A stretch of DNA of 64,000 nucleotides, taken from positions 3,736,322 to 3,800,321 of the forward strand of contig JAPTYO010000027.1 of assembly GCA_036873135.1 (NCBI GenBank). Direction: 5' to 3'. The translations under genes and the position numbers were made by a program. Source of the DNA: Clarkia xantiana subsp. parviflora (Eukaryota > Streptophyta > Magnoliopsida > Myrtales > Onagraceae). This document shows positions 53,772-64,000 of the stretch, one piece after another. Numbering within the stretch: position 1 is the first letter of the stretch; every line of letters begins with the position of its first letter. The notes under the pieces were generated by a model. The model ran no database searches and had not been told where the DNA came from. It saw only the letters and a list, made by a program, of their open reading frames with translations.

Positions 53772-53784
53772 GCTCCCACTCGCC

Positions 53785-54869
53785 GGAATGGGAGGCTGCC
53801 TATTAATATGTTTTTGTCCAAAACATCAACATTTGGTCCTCGATCCAATCACTGCTCCGAATAGTTCAAACGAGTTTTGTCGTGCGACCGGCTGACACGA
53901 CGGGCATCGTGCTACTCATCTGTTAGGAGTGTTTTAGCGCCCGCGGAACGTTGATTCCCCATGTCTAATCAACCTGTGAAACTAAAGTGCCGCGCTGTAT
54001 CCTAGGTCAACTGTCATTCTCCAATTTCCCAGTTTCCATATAGGAATACTCCTTCAGGTCATCCGTACAAGTATTCACAACCTTTCAACCAATGTCAGGT
54101 TGGTGGCAACCTAGTGAATACAAGAGTCGGAGAATTACAGGTGTACTTGACCATCCCCATCGCTCATACCCTTAGTCAAACCCAACCGGTTTCCAAAGAC
54201 GTGGTCACTAGGCCTTTTTGTTCAGCACTGCGTTTGTAAGCCGAGAAGAGAACATTGAGGCTGACCTTAGGTATGAGTTATGAGTCTGTGAGGATACTTT
54301 GGATACTTCTTCATATAGCATCCGGGATCAGCCACACGCTCAAGGTGAGTAAGTTTGTGCCCATCCGAATCTCGTTGATTCTATCTAACACAACCGAGCC
54401 TAACCCCGTGGTCGAACACGGTACGCGTAGTATGAATCACGCGTCGATAGCATAACCTGAGTTTAGTCAGGAAGTGGGAAATATCATATGCTATCGCAGA
54501 TTCATCATCTGACCCTGAATGTGGTTTTATTACGAACTAAGTTCGTAACGGCGATTTGCATAACTTAGATCATATCATGTTACTCCGTAAAATAAATGAT
54601 CGTTATGCTTAACCAGGTTTCCCACCATGGTTCTTAGCCAGTCTTGAACTAATGGAGATCCTTCTCTCCATCAAGACGGCCGAGCCTGTGTGACGAGGCT
54701 TGGCCCACATTCGACTTTATTTTATCCTGGAGGTTATCCATCCTACGACTAGTTTATAGACCGTAAAAATTCGATGAAATTTTAAACGTTACGACGTCGT
54801 AAAAATCATAAACACAAATTGCACTTCTTTTAGAAAAGTTTCAAAAGTTGTAATCACGATACAAGCTAC
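53785..54869 (-). other. Copia C 3' spacer
   Basis: The reverse complement of the spacer of A and B, with matching CGGGCATCGTGCTACTCATC and CGGTCTATAAAC-type pieces. No maintained ORF. Confidence 0.7.
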
Positions 54870-55629
54870 TTAAACCCTACGCAGTCCCAGCATTTGAACA
54901 TGCTTTTCGAAGACATCCCTGCGTAAATGTTTAGTTAATGGATCGCCATCATGCTTTCAGTAGACAAGTATTCTAATGTGATTACTTTGTCCTCAACCAG
55001 AGTCTTAGCATAATTATATTTTATACCAATGTGTTTTGTTCTACTATGGTACTTAGGGTTCTTAACTGCTGCTATTGCTGCTTGACTGTCAGATTATACC
55101 TTCACAAGTTTACTCCTGTTCTCAACGCCAAGCAACACAGTTAAGAGTCTATTAAGCCAGACCGCTTCTTGGGCGTGCTTAGAGACGGCCACGAATTTGG
55201 ATTCCATCGTTGACAGCGCGACACATGATTAGCAAGGAGAAATACTCCTCCTGAGGTGGACTTACGATCATCCGGATCGCCACCATGGTCGGCGTCACTG
55301 AATCCTAACATTTCTAGTTTTCCACCCTCATAGCACAAAGTGTAGTCGGCAGTACCTTTCAGGTATCGAATTATTCGTTTCACATCCTTTAGATGTTGAG
55401 TGCCAGGATCTGATTGGAATCGTGCTACTAGGCCCACGGCGTAACATATGTCTAGACAAGTGCATTGCATGTTATACATTAAGCTGCCAACCATACTTAA
55501 GTGTTCTGCAGTTTTCATATGTTCACGCTCAGCCAGGTTCTTTGGGCCATCACGCTTCGACTGCGCACACCCGAAAACAACCGGCGTATCCACGAGGTTG
55601 GCATCCTGTAGTCGAAACCTTTTCAACAA
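54870..55629 (-). pseudogene. Copia C RNase H and connection domain
   Basis: Minus-strand blocks: RLQDANLVDTPVVFGCAQSK, LSMVGSLMYNMQCTCLDICY, RIIRYLKGTADYTLCYEGGK and GFSDADHGGDPDDRKSTSGG. About ten residues (around SWVSKKQ) are deleted after FLLANH and the frame shifts. Further stops follow in the SDSQAAIAAV and LEYLSTES regions. It ends with TAA at 54870-54872. Confidence 0.9.
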
Positions 55630-56130
55630 CTTGTTGATATAGGATTCTTGAGATATACATAGTTTACGAGCAGCCCGATCCCTAGCAATCTTAATGCCCA
55701 GGATATACTGGCTTCTCCCATGTCCTTCATTTCAAATACAGATGCCAGCCAGGACTTTAATTCACTCATGTAACTCACTCGTGGAGGAATGCAGTCTTAA
55801 CATCCATTTGGTGTAGCTCCAGATCGAGGCTCACAACCAAAGCCAAAATGGCCCGTAATGTTGTGTAAGTTGGGTATATCCTTTTGCAACGAGTCGAGCT
55901 TTATATCGCTCGACAGCTCCATCAGCAGTGAGTTTAAATTTCAGAACCAACTTGGCACCTATTGCTCTGCGGTTAGCAGGCAAATCAACTAAAGACCATA
56001 CCAAATTACATTTCATAGAGGCGATCTCATCCTCCATTGATTTCCTCCATTCTATCGCTTGAGGTCCATCTATAGCTTGTTTAACCGTTACCGGTTCATC
56101 AACCGAAGTGAGGGTGAACCATTCACTTCT
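55630..56130 (-). pseudogene. Copia C reverse transcriptase, catalytic part deleted
   Basis: The N-terminal part is well kept: EWRKSMEDEIASMKCNLVWS, PANRRAIGAKLVLKFKLTAD and RYKARLVAKGYTQL, then LELHQMDVKTAFLHE near 55800. It then jumps directly to SELKSWLASVFEMKDMGEAS. The stretch from NLEEE to YVDDILIAANDV present in A and B is absent, so the YVDD pair is gone. Confidence 0.85.
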
Positions 56131-56640
56131 CTCGATGGGATACTTCTTAGGAGAAGTTCGGTGCCTTAGACTGCGTCTAGGCTCGATAATCCCATCTTGA
56201 ACTTGAACGTTGCTCCCACTAGGAATAATACTCATTATCGGTGCAATACTCTTACTGGGAACAAGAGCACTACTTGAACTTTCACCAATACCTTTTCTAG
56301 GACGACCTCTCGGTCTCGGATTTCCACCTCCTAGATTAATTCCACGGTTACTACGACCGGGAACCGAGTTGGTCGTACCACTCCCACTAGGCACAGTAGG
56401 TAGTTGAGGTAAAAAATTGGATTTTCATCCATAGGTTCAGTAACATGATTATCAGGTCCGATTTGATTCGCACCTGCAGCAACAGTGATCTGGGTGGTTG
56501 GATTGACTCCTCCCACTGGATTTATTATGAAAATGTCCCCATCTTCATTTACCATATCGTTCACTGGCGTTGCTGTGTCAAATCTCCCACTCGAAGCAAG
56601 TTGGACCTGATTGTCATCATCCTCTAATTCAATCAAGACT
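56131..56640 (-). pseudogene. Copia C linker before reverse transcriptase, with AT-hook
   Basis: Minus strand: ELEDDDNQVQLASSGRFDTA, NDMVNEDGDIFIINPVGGVN, SNRGINLGGGNPRPRGRPRK, then IEPRRSLRHRTSPKKYPIER leading into reverse transcriptase. PRPRGRPRK is a canonical AT-hook. One frame break lies near 56390. This is the best-kept copy of the linker. Confidence 0.8.
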
Positions 56641-57238
56641 TCGTTTGTTTTGATGTTTAAGCTTATGGAAATACAACCTCAAGTATTGTAACGTCTCATG
56701 TTCGACCATGCCACCAAACTTCCAAGCTATTGCACATATGTGTGTTTTATTTGCAACATAAATGTTAAAATTCTGGTAAGATCCCACTCATTACCAATAG
56801 CTCATATGGTGTCCGTTACCGATTAATACATTAACTAGGTTCATCACATGATTTTCAGTTAACCACGACTCTCCTTTGGAAAGAAAAAGGAAGGTTATAA
56901 GTTGAACTTGCGATATCATAGTGTCGACCTTGTTTGTGAAGTGTGTGACGTTTTAATGCTTCGCCAATACTTAGTTGTTATAGGCGTATGGTGGGAGACG
57001 TCGTTTAACAGACGTTTCATTTCATTGCCCATTCATACCCCAAGGCTTTATCCACCATGGATCGTGCATCAGGTTTTCACCTTATGTCAGTTTTGATTCT
57101 CTACGAGAATTTTGTATGAGTGAAAACCCTTGAATGGGTATAAGTGCAAATGAAAATTTCTTTAAGCATTAAATTAAGTACACACTTTGTATTGAATTTT
57201 GTACTTTGAAATAATGTGTTCCATCTCTCGAGGAATAC
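56641..57238 (-). other. Copia C: non-coding segment in place of integrase core
   Basis: On the minus strand it contains GATGGAACACATTATTTCAA and AAGGTGAAAACCTGATG, closely matching copy B near 16396 and 16556. No HHCC or DDE motif was seen. It is cut at 57239 by element I. Confidence 0.6.
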
Positions 57239-58203
57239 TGTCGGACCTAAAATCTGACCTAAGGTGAATTACGTTTTGAAATTGAATGATTTTAAAATCA
57301 TTCGCCACTAGTTAATTAAGTCTAACTAGAATCCTAAATTACCTAAGCGAATAACAGGTTAAACACCTAGGTATAAAATCGGTCTACAATCAGAAATTCG
57401 AGTTCGGAGGTTCTATTACGAATTAAAAATATAAATTTTTAATTTCGCCCTTTCGGTACTCAATTCACTTCATTTACCAAACTTTGTTGTAATCAATTAT
57501 CATAAATCGATTCTAAGCACAAACGACAATAAAATCTAGTAACATTAACGGTTATCACATATAGTTAAATCGACACAAATCAACATGATGAATATGGATA
57601 ATTAACTTTTTATATTTAACTAATCTAAAATAATCAAAATATAATGAATATACATAATTACCCATTTATCATTTAACTGATCTAAACTAATCAAATTTAA
57701 AACTATTTATGTCAAATTAATTCATACTAATATAACATGTACTTAAATATATTAAGATAAACAATGTTGCGACATGTAGTTTTACCCATAGCTAAATTAA
57801 TATCCACATAATTATTCTAATAAAAAAATAATAAATGAATGAATTAAATAAAAAAAAAAAAGGAAATCGACGAAAAGTTACCTGCATCAACGGACCTGAG
57901 GAAGACGACATAGACAATGGACCGCCGGAACAGTGGCGCGGAAGGGGACTTCACGGTGACGGATAGCGGGCGGTTTCGGGCGGCGCGGCAGCGACAGTTA
58001 GCAACGAGGATGGAGGCGGTCTGGCTTCGAGTAACAGCGGTCAACGGATTTGGACAAGGACGACGAGCGACGTGGTCTTGAAGGTGGTGGGAAGCTACGG
58101 AGGTCACATGGACGGGCGGACGGTTTGCCTGGGCGAAATACAACGCTTCGGCGAGATCTCATCGGGCTGGGGATGGCTGAGGAAAAGAGAGAGAGAGAGA
58201 TAT

Positions 58204-58281
<78 letters not shown>

Positions 58282-58796
58282 AGGACGGCGGTCACCGGAG
58301 GGGCCACAGTCGTCGTGGCCGGGGAAGGGTGGTCAGGTGAGGGTGTGGCGGAGCTGGGCGTGAGGGCTGCGCTGGTCGTCGGCGGTCAGTGATAGAAGAA
58401 GTAGGGATGAGAAATTTAAGGCGAGAAAAAAAAAACTTTTTGAGCACTAAAAGACAAAAATCGCACAGATCTTGAGGAATATTGTATTATTACTTGTCTA
58501 ATTGTTTTTTTTCCTCTTTACATGTAAATCACCTCTATTTATACTAATCTAGGCCTAAACTAACTATGAAATAAATATTACAGATTTATTCTGACCATAA
58601 ATGCTAATTATTCATAAATTATACTCTAAATATTCAACAAATATTCTCTGCAATAAATACAAATAACTATCCTAATTTAAGCCAGTCCTATCTTTACAAA
58701 CTTCGCGACCTTCCATATTTAAATACTTCCTTTTTTTAACGCGTCACATATGACATTATGAACGTGCTACGCGCAGACCAAAATTAGGTGTTTACA
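57239..58796 (-). repeat. 3' LTR of element I (1558 bp)
   Basis: On the minus strand TGTAAACACCTAATTTTGG at 58796 to GGTCCGACA at 57239, with TATAAATAGAGG near 58535. It is longer than the H LTR, largely from a GC-rich insert with a GA microsatellite at 57850-58400. Confidence 0.88.
58183..58280. repeat. (GA)n microsatellite
   Basis: Nearly pure GA dinucleotides with a few TA and AA interruptions, inside the LTR of element I. Confidence 0.97.
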
Positions 58797-58812
58797 GCTT
58801 GCCCCTCTTTGG
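58797..58812 (-). other. Polypurine tract of element I
   Basis: On the minus strand CCAAAGAGGGGCAAGC, next to the LTR start, the same as in element H apart from one base. Confidence 0.85.
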
Positions 58813-58959
58813 GCGAATTCCCGTAGAACATGTTCAATAGGATTTGTCCAAAGACGAGTAAAAACTAATTTTGGTTGGGAAGTATATCTTCTTTTGTGTC
58901 TTCGAATCATCAAGGAAACTCCTGGCTTATTTTGGACGGTGCGAAAGAAAACCTCTATT

Positions 58960-59540
58960 GGTAGTGCAGAATGTAGAGCCTCCAGCGGCAGTGCGGTAAA
59001 TAAGAGCCTCCAGTGGCGGTGCAGAAAAGTAAAGCCTCGGTCGGCGGTGCCTCTGTTGACGGTGCTTCCGTTGGCGGTGCGTAAAAGTAAAGCCTCCAGT
59101 GGCATGCAGTAACGAAAAGCCTTAGTCAGCGGTGCCTCCGTTGGCGGGGCAGTAAAGAAAGCCTCCAGTGACATGCAGTAACGAAAAGTCTCCAATGGCG
59201 TACGGAAAAGAAATGCCTCTAGTGGCGTGCAGTAAAGTAAAACCTCAATCGACGATGCTTCCAGTGGTGAACGACAAGGAAAAGCCTCTAGTGGCATGCA
59301 ATAAAGTAAAACTTTATTCGATGATGCCTCCAGTGGCGAGCGATAAGGAAAAGCCTCCAGTGGCGTATGTTTGAGAAGAGCCTCTAGTTGCGTCCGTCGG
59401 AGATGTGCCTCTAGTGGCGTCCGTTGGAGAAGAGCTTCTAGTGGCGTCCGTCGCAGAAGAGCCTCTAGTGGCATCCGTTGGAGAAGTGCCTCTAGTGGCG
59501 TCCATTGGAGAAGTGCCTCTAGTGGCATGACTTGCGAAGG
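58960..59540. repeat. GCCTCTAGTGGCG repeats of element I
   Basis: About 18 units of roughly 27-55 bp with AAAGCCTCCAGTGGC in the left half and GAAGAGCCTCTAGTGGCGTC in the right half. It is the reverse complement of the array at 23750-24400 in element H. Long open frames on both strands are a by-product. Confidence 0.88.
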
Positions 59541-59611
59541 CTGAATACTAAGGCTTCGTTCGTCGGGGGTGACTCTCAGAAAGCTGTAAAACTTCAGATC
59601 CTGATTTTTGG

Positions 59612-59815
59612 TAGTGACTAGCATACCTAGGGCAGCGCAACACCGTAATGACTAGCATATCTGGGACAGCGCAGCATCGTTGTAGTGACTAGCATATCTC
59701 GGACAGCGCAACACCGGTTGTGGTGACTAGCATACCTGGGGCAACGCAACACAGTCGATGGGATAAATGTGATGACTAGCATATATGGGACAGCGCAACA
59801 TCGTTGGTGAAGTGC
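59612..59815. repeat. GTGACTAGCATACCTGGG repeats, five copies
   Basis: Units of about 28-50 bp: GTGACTAGCATA, then CCTGGGACAGCGCAACACCG and a variable end. Found only in element I. Confidence 0.85.
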
Positions 59816-59929
59816 CACTAGTGGCATTTATTGGAGAAGTGCCTCTAGTGGCGTGACTTGCGAAGGCTTTAACACCAAGGCTTCGTTCTTCAGGTTGACT
59901 CTCAGAAAGCTGGAAAACTACAGATCCTG

Positions 59930-61960
59930 ATCATCGGTTTGTGACTTGTAGGAACAGACTGTAACTGTTGGATATACACCCAAGCTATTATAAATTTGAC
60001 ACTGTTAATTGGTCCATAACCGAATATAATTCGAAAACTTAGAACACGGACACCCGAGGCCACCACGTAGGCCCGGAAAACACCCCAAGTGGCAAAATCC
60101 ACTCGGGAAGGCCCCGAGTGGAAAAACCACCCGGGGGCAACCCATGCATGGGAACCTTGCTTGGGTTACCCGAGCAAGACCTTGGGGGTACCTGTCTGGG
60201 TACCACCTTCCCCCCCCCCCCCCCCCCCCCCCCGTCCGGACGAGTCCCCCCACACGGAGCCTACTACTTGTGCTCGATGGCAATAATAGGGGGTCCAAAC
60301 GAACAAGGGGGCGGCATAGTAAGGTACCTACCGCGGGTGTCCAGGAGCCTAGCATTTGGGGGCAACAACCAAAGGATCCTAAGCAACTGACGTCCAATAG
60401 AGAACAACACTCCTTGGATAACACTCCATCAAGCTCCAAGACACCACGGTCGGTAGTCAATCAACAACTACCTTCCTCACCCCTAATAAAGGACAAGCCC
60501 CTGGTGGGGGCAACAATCAAATACCCAAGAACGGGCCAGAAGGCCAAAGAAGTGGCTACAATAAAAATGCACCCATGGCAGCTCTTCCAAAGTATACCAA
60601 TAGGGGGCAAGATGAGGAGGGAGCAGAACAACAACCTCTCCACAACGATGAGCCTCATCCTCACATCCCTTCATGAATGCACCCAGAGTAGCTCTTCCAG
60701 AGCACATCCATAAGAAGCAATTGGAAGTGACCACTGAACAACAGCCACTCTGTGAAGGATATGACAACACTAAGGAGGGACAGATGAACATAACTCCATT
60801 CCCAGAAGAATATGGCATTAGTAAGAGCAACCACATACACTGGGGGCCAAACATCGCCAATGATAGCAGGGAGGGTGCATGCATACACATCCCTCCACTA
60901 TGAGCAAAAGGATAACCTTACAAGGAGAGCCACTACAACCAGCACGGCCTGTCGCGCCCACTTTGAGAGAATGCCATCCAAGGGATTTTAATGCGATATG
61001 CCTTTCCATGGATACCATATGGAATGCCATCATATATAATCCTATCCTACAATATACCTATGTACAACAGTTACACCCACCAAATGCACGCCTGCCCAAG
61101 GGACGGGACAACACGCTGCAAAAGCAGGGCATACCACTCCAACCCAGCCTGCAAGGCAAACACCTCCCTCTCTTCCAACCCATCACATTACTCATTTTTT
61201 AGCCAAAAGTCACTTCCACACCCAAGAAGAGGTAGCACTAAATGAGGGGGCAGCACCAAACCTGTGCTAAACGCAAGGATCATCAATAACTCAAACTTGA
61301 AAAGGATATTGGATTTGCAAAACCAACATTCTATACCTAAGGAAGCGAACAACACAAGGATGGGGGAACCTACAAAGAGACAATGAAAAAAAAATTAACG
61401 AAGATCAAAATTGAAGCCCCCCCCCCCCCCCCCCTCGCCAATTCTGGAAGATGTATATAAGAAAGGCATGCTCAAAGAGCAAAAAAGAGTAAGGAGACCG
61501 AGCAACTTGGGGGCACCAAATGAACAAGTGCTCGGCACCCAACTGAGAAACATGAAGATAAGCCTTAACAGGCTAAACAAGAACAAACAGTGCAACTACC
61601 AAGCAACTAGGGGGCACCATGTGATCTAGTGCTTGATAGTCCACCCGAAAATACAAGGCCACACAAATATGTGGCATGACTCCTTCCAATGGAAACCACA
61701 AAGGAAGGATAAAACTTAAACCCACTACAAGGACTCGCTCCTGTGTTGGAGGCAACAGTGACCACCCTCATAAGGCGACATCCACAACTTATATCGGCTG
61801 AAAGATACGGAAGGACAAATATCAACTAACACTTTTAGTGGAGAACATTCGAAGAAATTCTACAACCAAAGGGAAAAGGGAATATCCACTTCCATTATAT
61901 AATTTATTATTACCAAAAGGAGATCTACGGACTCCACTTAGACTTTCCTTTCTGTAAGAA
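59930..61960. repeat. Degenerate region with recurrent GGGGGCAACAA motif and C runs
   Basis: The motif TGGGGGCAACAA or close variants recurs at about 60130, 60356, 60507, 60603, 60840, 61243, 61508 and 61609, with diverged sequence between. This suggests a decayed array with a period near 100-200 bp. Two pure C runs lie at 60210-60233 (24 bases) and 61417-61434 (18 bases). No gene was recognised. Confidence 0.55.
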
Positions 61961-62029
61961 ATGACAATATCACTAAATGAATCAAATGCTTTTCAGGGCA
62001 CAAGGGAAAGAAGAAAGCCACCATCACTC

Positions 62030-63340
62030 ACAAAAGAGGAGGCGTCACTTCCAACCGAAAAGGGGAAGATCCAAAAAGACAACTCTAAAATATGATAGGG
62101 CGATCGACAACCCTTACATATGGAAAGAGGAAGATCTATAAGGATAACCCTTACAACCGAAAAGGGACATAAGATCCATAGGGACACCCTTCCAACCAAA
62201 AAGGGGAAGATACAAAAAGAAAACTCTGAAATATAATAAGGTGATCGACAACCCTTACATATGGAAAGAGAAAGATCTATAAGGACAACCCTTACAACCG
62301 AAGAGGGACATAAGACCCATATGGCCACCTTTCCAACCGAAAATGGGAAGATCCAAAAAGACAACTAAAAAATATGATAAGGCGATCGACAACCCTTGCA
62401 TATGGAAAGAGGAAGATCTATAAGGACAGCCATTACAACCGAAAAGGGACATAAGACCCAGATGGCCACCCTTAAAACCGAAAAGGGGAAGATTCAAAAA
62501 GACAACTCTGAAATATGATAAGGCGATCGACAACCCTTACATATGTAAAGAGGAAGATGTATAAGGATAACCCTTACAACCAAAAAGGGACATAAGACCC
62601 ATAGGGCCACCCTTCCAACCGAAAAGGGGAAGATCCAAAAAGACAACTCTGAAATATGATATGGCGATCGACAACCCTTACATATAGAAATAGAAAGATC
62701 TATAAGGACAACCCTTACAACCGAAAAGGGACATAAGATCCATAGGGTCACCTTTCCAACCGAAAATGGGAAGATCCAAAAAGACAACTCAAAATATATG
62801 ATAAGGCGATCGACAACCCTTACATATGGAAAGCGGAAGATCTATAAGGACAACCCTTACAATTGAAAAGGGACATAAAACCCATAGGGGCCACCCTTCC
62901 AACTGAAAAGGGGAAGATCCAAAAAGATAACTCTGAAATATGATAAGGCGATTGACAACCCTTACATATGGAAAAAGGAAGATCTATAAGGACAACCCTT
63001 ACAACCGAAAAGGGACATAAGACCCATAGGGCCACCCTTCCAACAGAAAAGGGGAAGATCCAAATAGACAACTCTGAAATATGATAAGGCGATCGACAAC
63101 CCTTACATATGGAAATAGGAAGATCTATAAGGACAACCCTTACAACAGAAAAGGGACATAACCCATAGGGCCACCCTTCCTAGCGAAAAGAGGAAGATCC
63201 AAAACAACAACTCTGAAATATGATAAGGCGATCAACAACCCTTACATATGGAAAGAGGAAGATTTATAAGGACAACCCTTAAAACCGAAAAGCGACATAA
63301 GACCCACAGGGCCACCCTTCCAACATGATATAAAAATAAG
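62030..63340. repeat. 141-bp tandem repeat, about nine copies
   Basis: GGGGAAGATCCAAAAAGACA starts at 62062, 62203, 62344, 62485, 62626, 62767, 62910, 63051 and 63190. The spacing is 141 bp in almost every case. Each unit also has GGCGATCGACAACCCTTACA and AAGGACAACCCTTACAACCG. Since 141 is 47 codons, the minus strand stays open over several units without coding. Confidence 0.97.
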
Positions 63341-63394
63341 TCCCCCAACCAAAGGGCAACCTTTTCAACAAGATATAGAATGTAAGTACATCAT

Positions 63395-63660
63395 CAAATG
63401 GCTATCATGTCCATATATCAAAGGAGGGCACCATCCCCCATATTTCAATAATGGCTATCATGTCCATATATCAAGGGAGAGTACCATCCTCTTATACACC
63501 AATAATGGCTATCATGTCCATATATCAAAGGAGGGTACCATCCCCCTTATACATCAACAATGGCTATCATGTCCATATATCAAAAGAGGATACCATCCCC
63601 TTATACCTCAACAACGACTATCATGCCCAAATGTCTCAAATTAGGAAACCATACCCCTAT
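63395..63660. repeat. 53-56-bp tandem repeat, five copies
   Basis: ATGGCTATCATGTCCATATA starts at 63398, 63451, 63504 and 63560, with a diverged unit near 63613. Directly beside the 5' LTR of element I. Confidence 0.95.
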
Positions 63661-63674
63661 ATCACAAAGGTGTC

Positions 63675-64000
63675 TGTCGGACCTAAAATCTGACATAAGG
63701 CGATTTACGTTTTGAAAACGTGCAATTTTGAAAGTGTCGCCACTAGTTAATTATTAGGCTAACTAGAATCCTAAATCACCCAAGCGAATAACGAATTAAA
63801 CACCTAGGTATAAAATCGGTCTTCGATCAGAAATTCAAGTTCGGGGGTTCTATTACGAATTAAAACTCATGGAATTAATCACGCCCTTTCGGTACTCAAT
63901 TCACCTAATTGCCACTTTAAAATTTAAAAAACTAAACTAATTTTATGCGAAATTATTATCAATGACAAATCTATTAAACATCTAAAACTCCTAATTTAGT
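63675..64000 (-). repeat. 5' LTR of element I, cut by the window end
   Basis: TGTCGGACCTAAAATCTGAC at its left end is the reverse of the LTR terminus. It matches 57239 onward and the reverse of 25641. The bases just outside (GACACCTTTG on the minus strand) do not resemble a known primer-binding site. Confidence 0.88.

Larger units (their letters stand above)
53178..57238 (-). mobile_element. Copia copy C, minus strand, 5'-truncated by element I
   Basis: Same family as A and B. On the minus strand, from 57238 downward: the shared non-coding segment, the pre-RT linker with AT-hook, a reverse transcriptase lacking its catalytic centre, RNase H, the 1.1-kb spacer, polypurine tract and 3' LTR. 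Gag, primer site and 5' LTR would lie beyond element I, outside the window. Its 3' LTR end sits in the LTR of element D. Confidence 0.85.
57239..64000 (-). mobile_element. Element I: second member of the H family, minus strand, runs off the window
   Basis: LTR at 57239-58796, polypurine tract, about 4.9 kb of repeat-built interior, and the start of the other LTR at 63675. LTR ends, polypurine tract and the GCCACTAGAGGC repeats match element H, but the rest of the interior is different. No protein domain was found in any frame. The preceding five bases are AATAC; the other flank is outside the window. Confidence 0.85.

Noticed and set aside
58072..58392. Frame rich in RE and RD dipeptides
   Set aside because: Encoded by the GA microsatellite inside the LTR of element I.
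60210..60233. C24 run as an assembly error or gap filler
   Set aside because: A second run at 61417 and a 12-base run in element E show that such runs occur here naturally. The length may be inaccurate, but real sequence lies on both sides.
61993..63071. Minus-strand frames resembling a repetitive membrane protein (FPFSVGRVALWVLCPFSVV)
   Set aside because: The 141-bp array equals 47 codons, so the frame repeats without stops. Composition follows the DNA repeat and there is no domain outside it.

Overview
The window looks like plant nuclear DNA, probably from a eudicot with a repeat-rich genome. It has GT-AG introns in a SKU5-like gene, Ty3/gypsy elements of the Tat and chromovirus types, Ty1/copia elements with a tRNA-iMet primer site, a hAT-type MITE, and a great deal of tandem repetition. 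Nothing bacterial, organellar or viral was seen. The species cannot be named from this sequence.

Layout, left to right. (1) 1-10349: the 3' part of a non-autonomous gypsy element, called F here. It has an intron-containing extra gene at the left edge, a gag-protease ORF that ends in a second gag-like module instead of reverse transcriptase, about 6 kb of non-coding DNA with five tandem arrays, and a 3' LTR. (2) 10556-28407: two copies (A and B) of one copia family in tandem, sharing the middle LTR. Copy B is split by element H (18083-25641), a large non-coding LTR retroelement with a perfect 5-bp target duplication. H in turn carries a 355-bp hAT-type MITE with a perfect 8-bp duplication. (3) 28408-29905: a minus-strand Tat gypsy fragment (G) whose gag is missing. 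(4) 29906-36669: the only host DNA island, with a broken two-B3-domain gene, one CACTA-like transposon end, and an apparently intact seven-exon SKU5-similar (SKS) gene at 34147-36393. (5) 36670-53177: a minus-strand chromovirus-like gypsy element (D) with a 2.55-kb LTR. It is interrupted by a nearly complete 10.8-kb Tat element (E, 39513-50332) that has gag-pol, a second RNase H domain and an antisense gene. (6) 53178-57238: a third copia copy (C, minus strand) sitting in the LTR of D. (7) 57239-64000: a second, minus-strand member (I) of the H family, inserted in C and running off the window.

Reconstructed insertion order: E into D, C into D, I into C, H into B, and the MITE into H. The SKS gene is the only locus likely to make a working protein. 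All retroelement polyproteins are broken. In E, three one-base deletions and four stop codons, each explainable by a C-to-T change, are what a methylated and silenced element would accumulate. The least ordinary items are the gag-protease-gag' ORF of F, the copia family whose three copies share the same non-coding replacement of the integrase core and an AT-hook in the linker before reverse transcriptase, the repeat-built H/I family, and interlocking inverted repeats in the F LTR. All calls were made by reading the sequence; no database search was possible.
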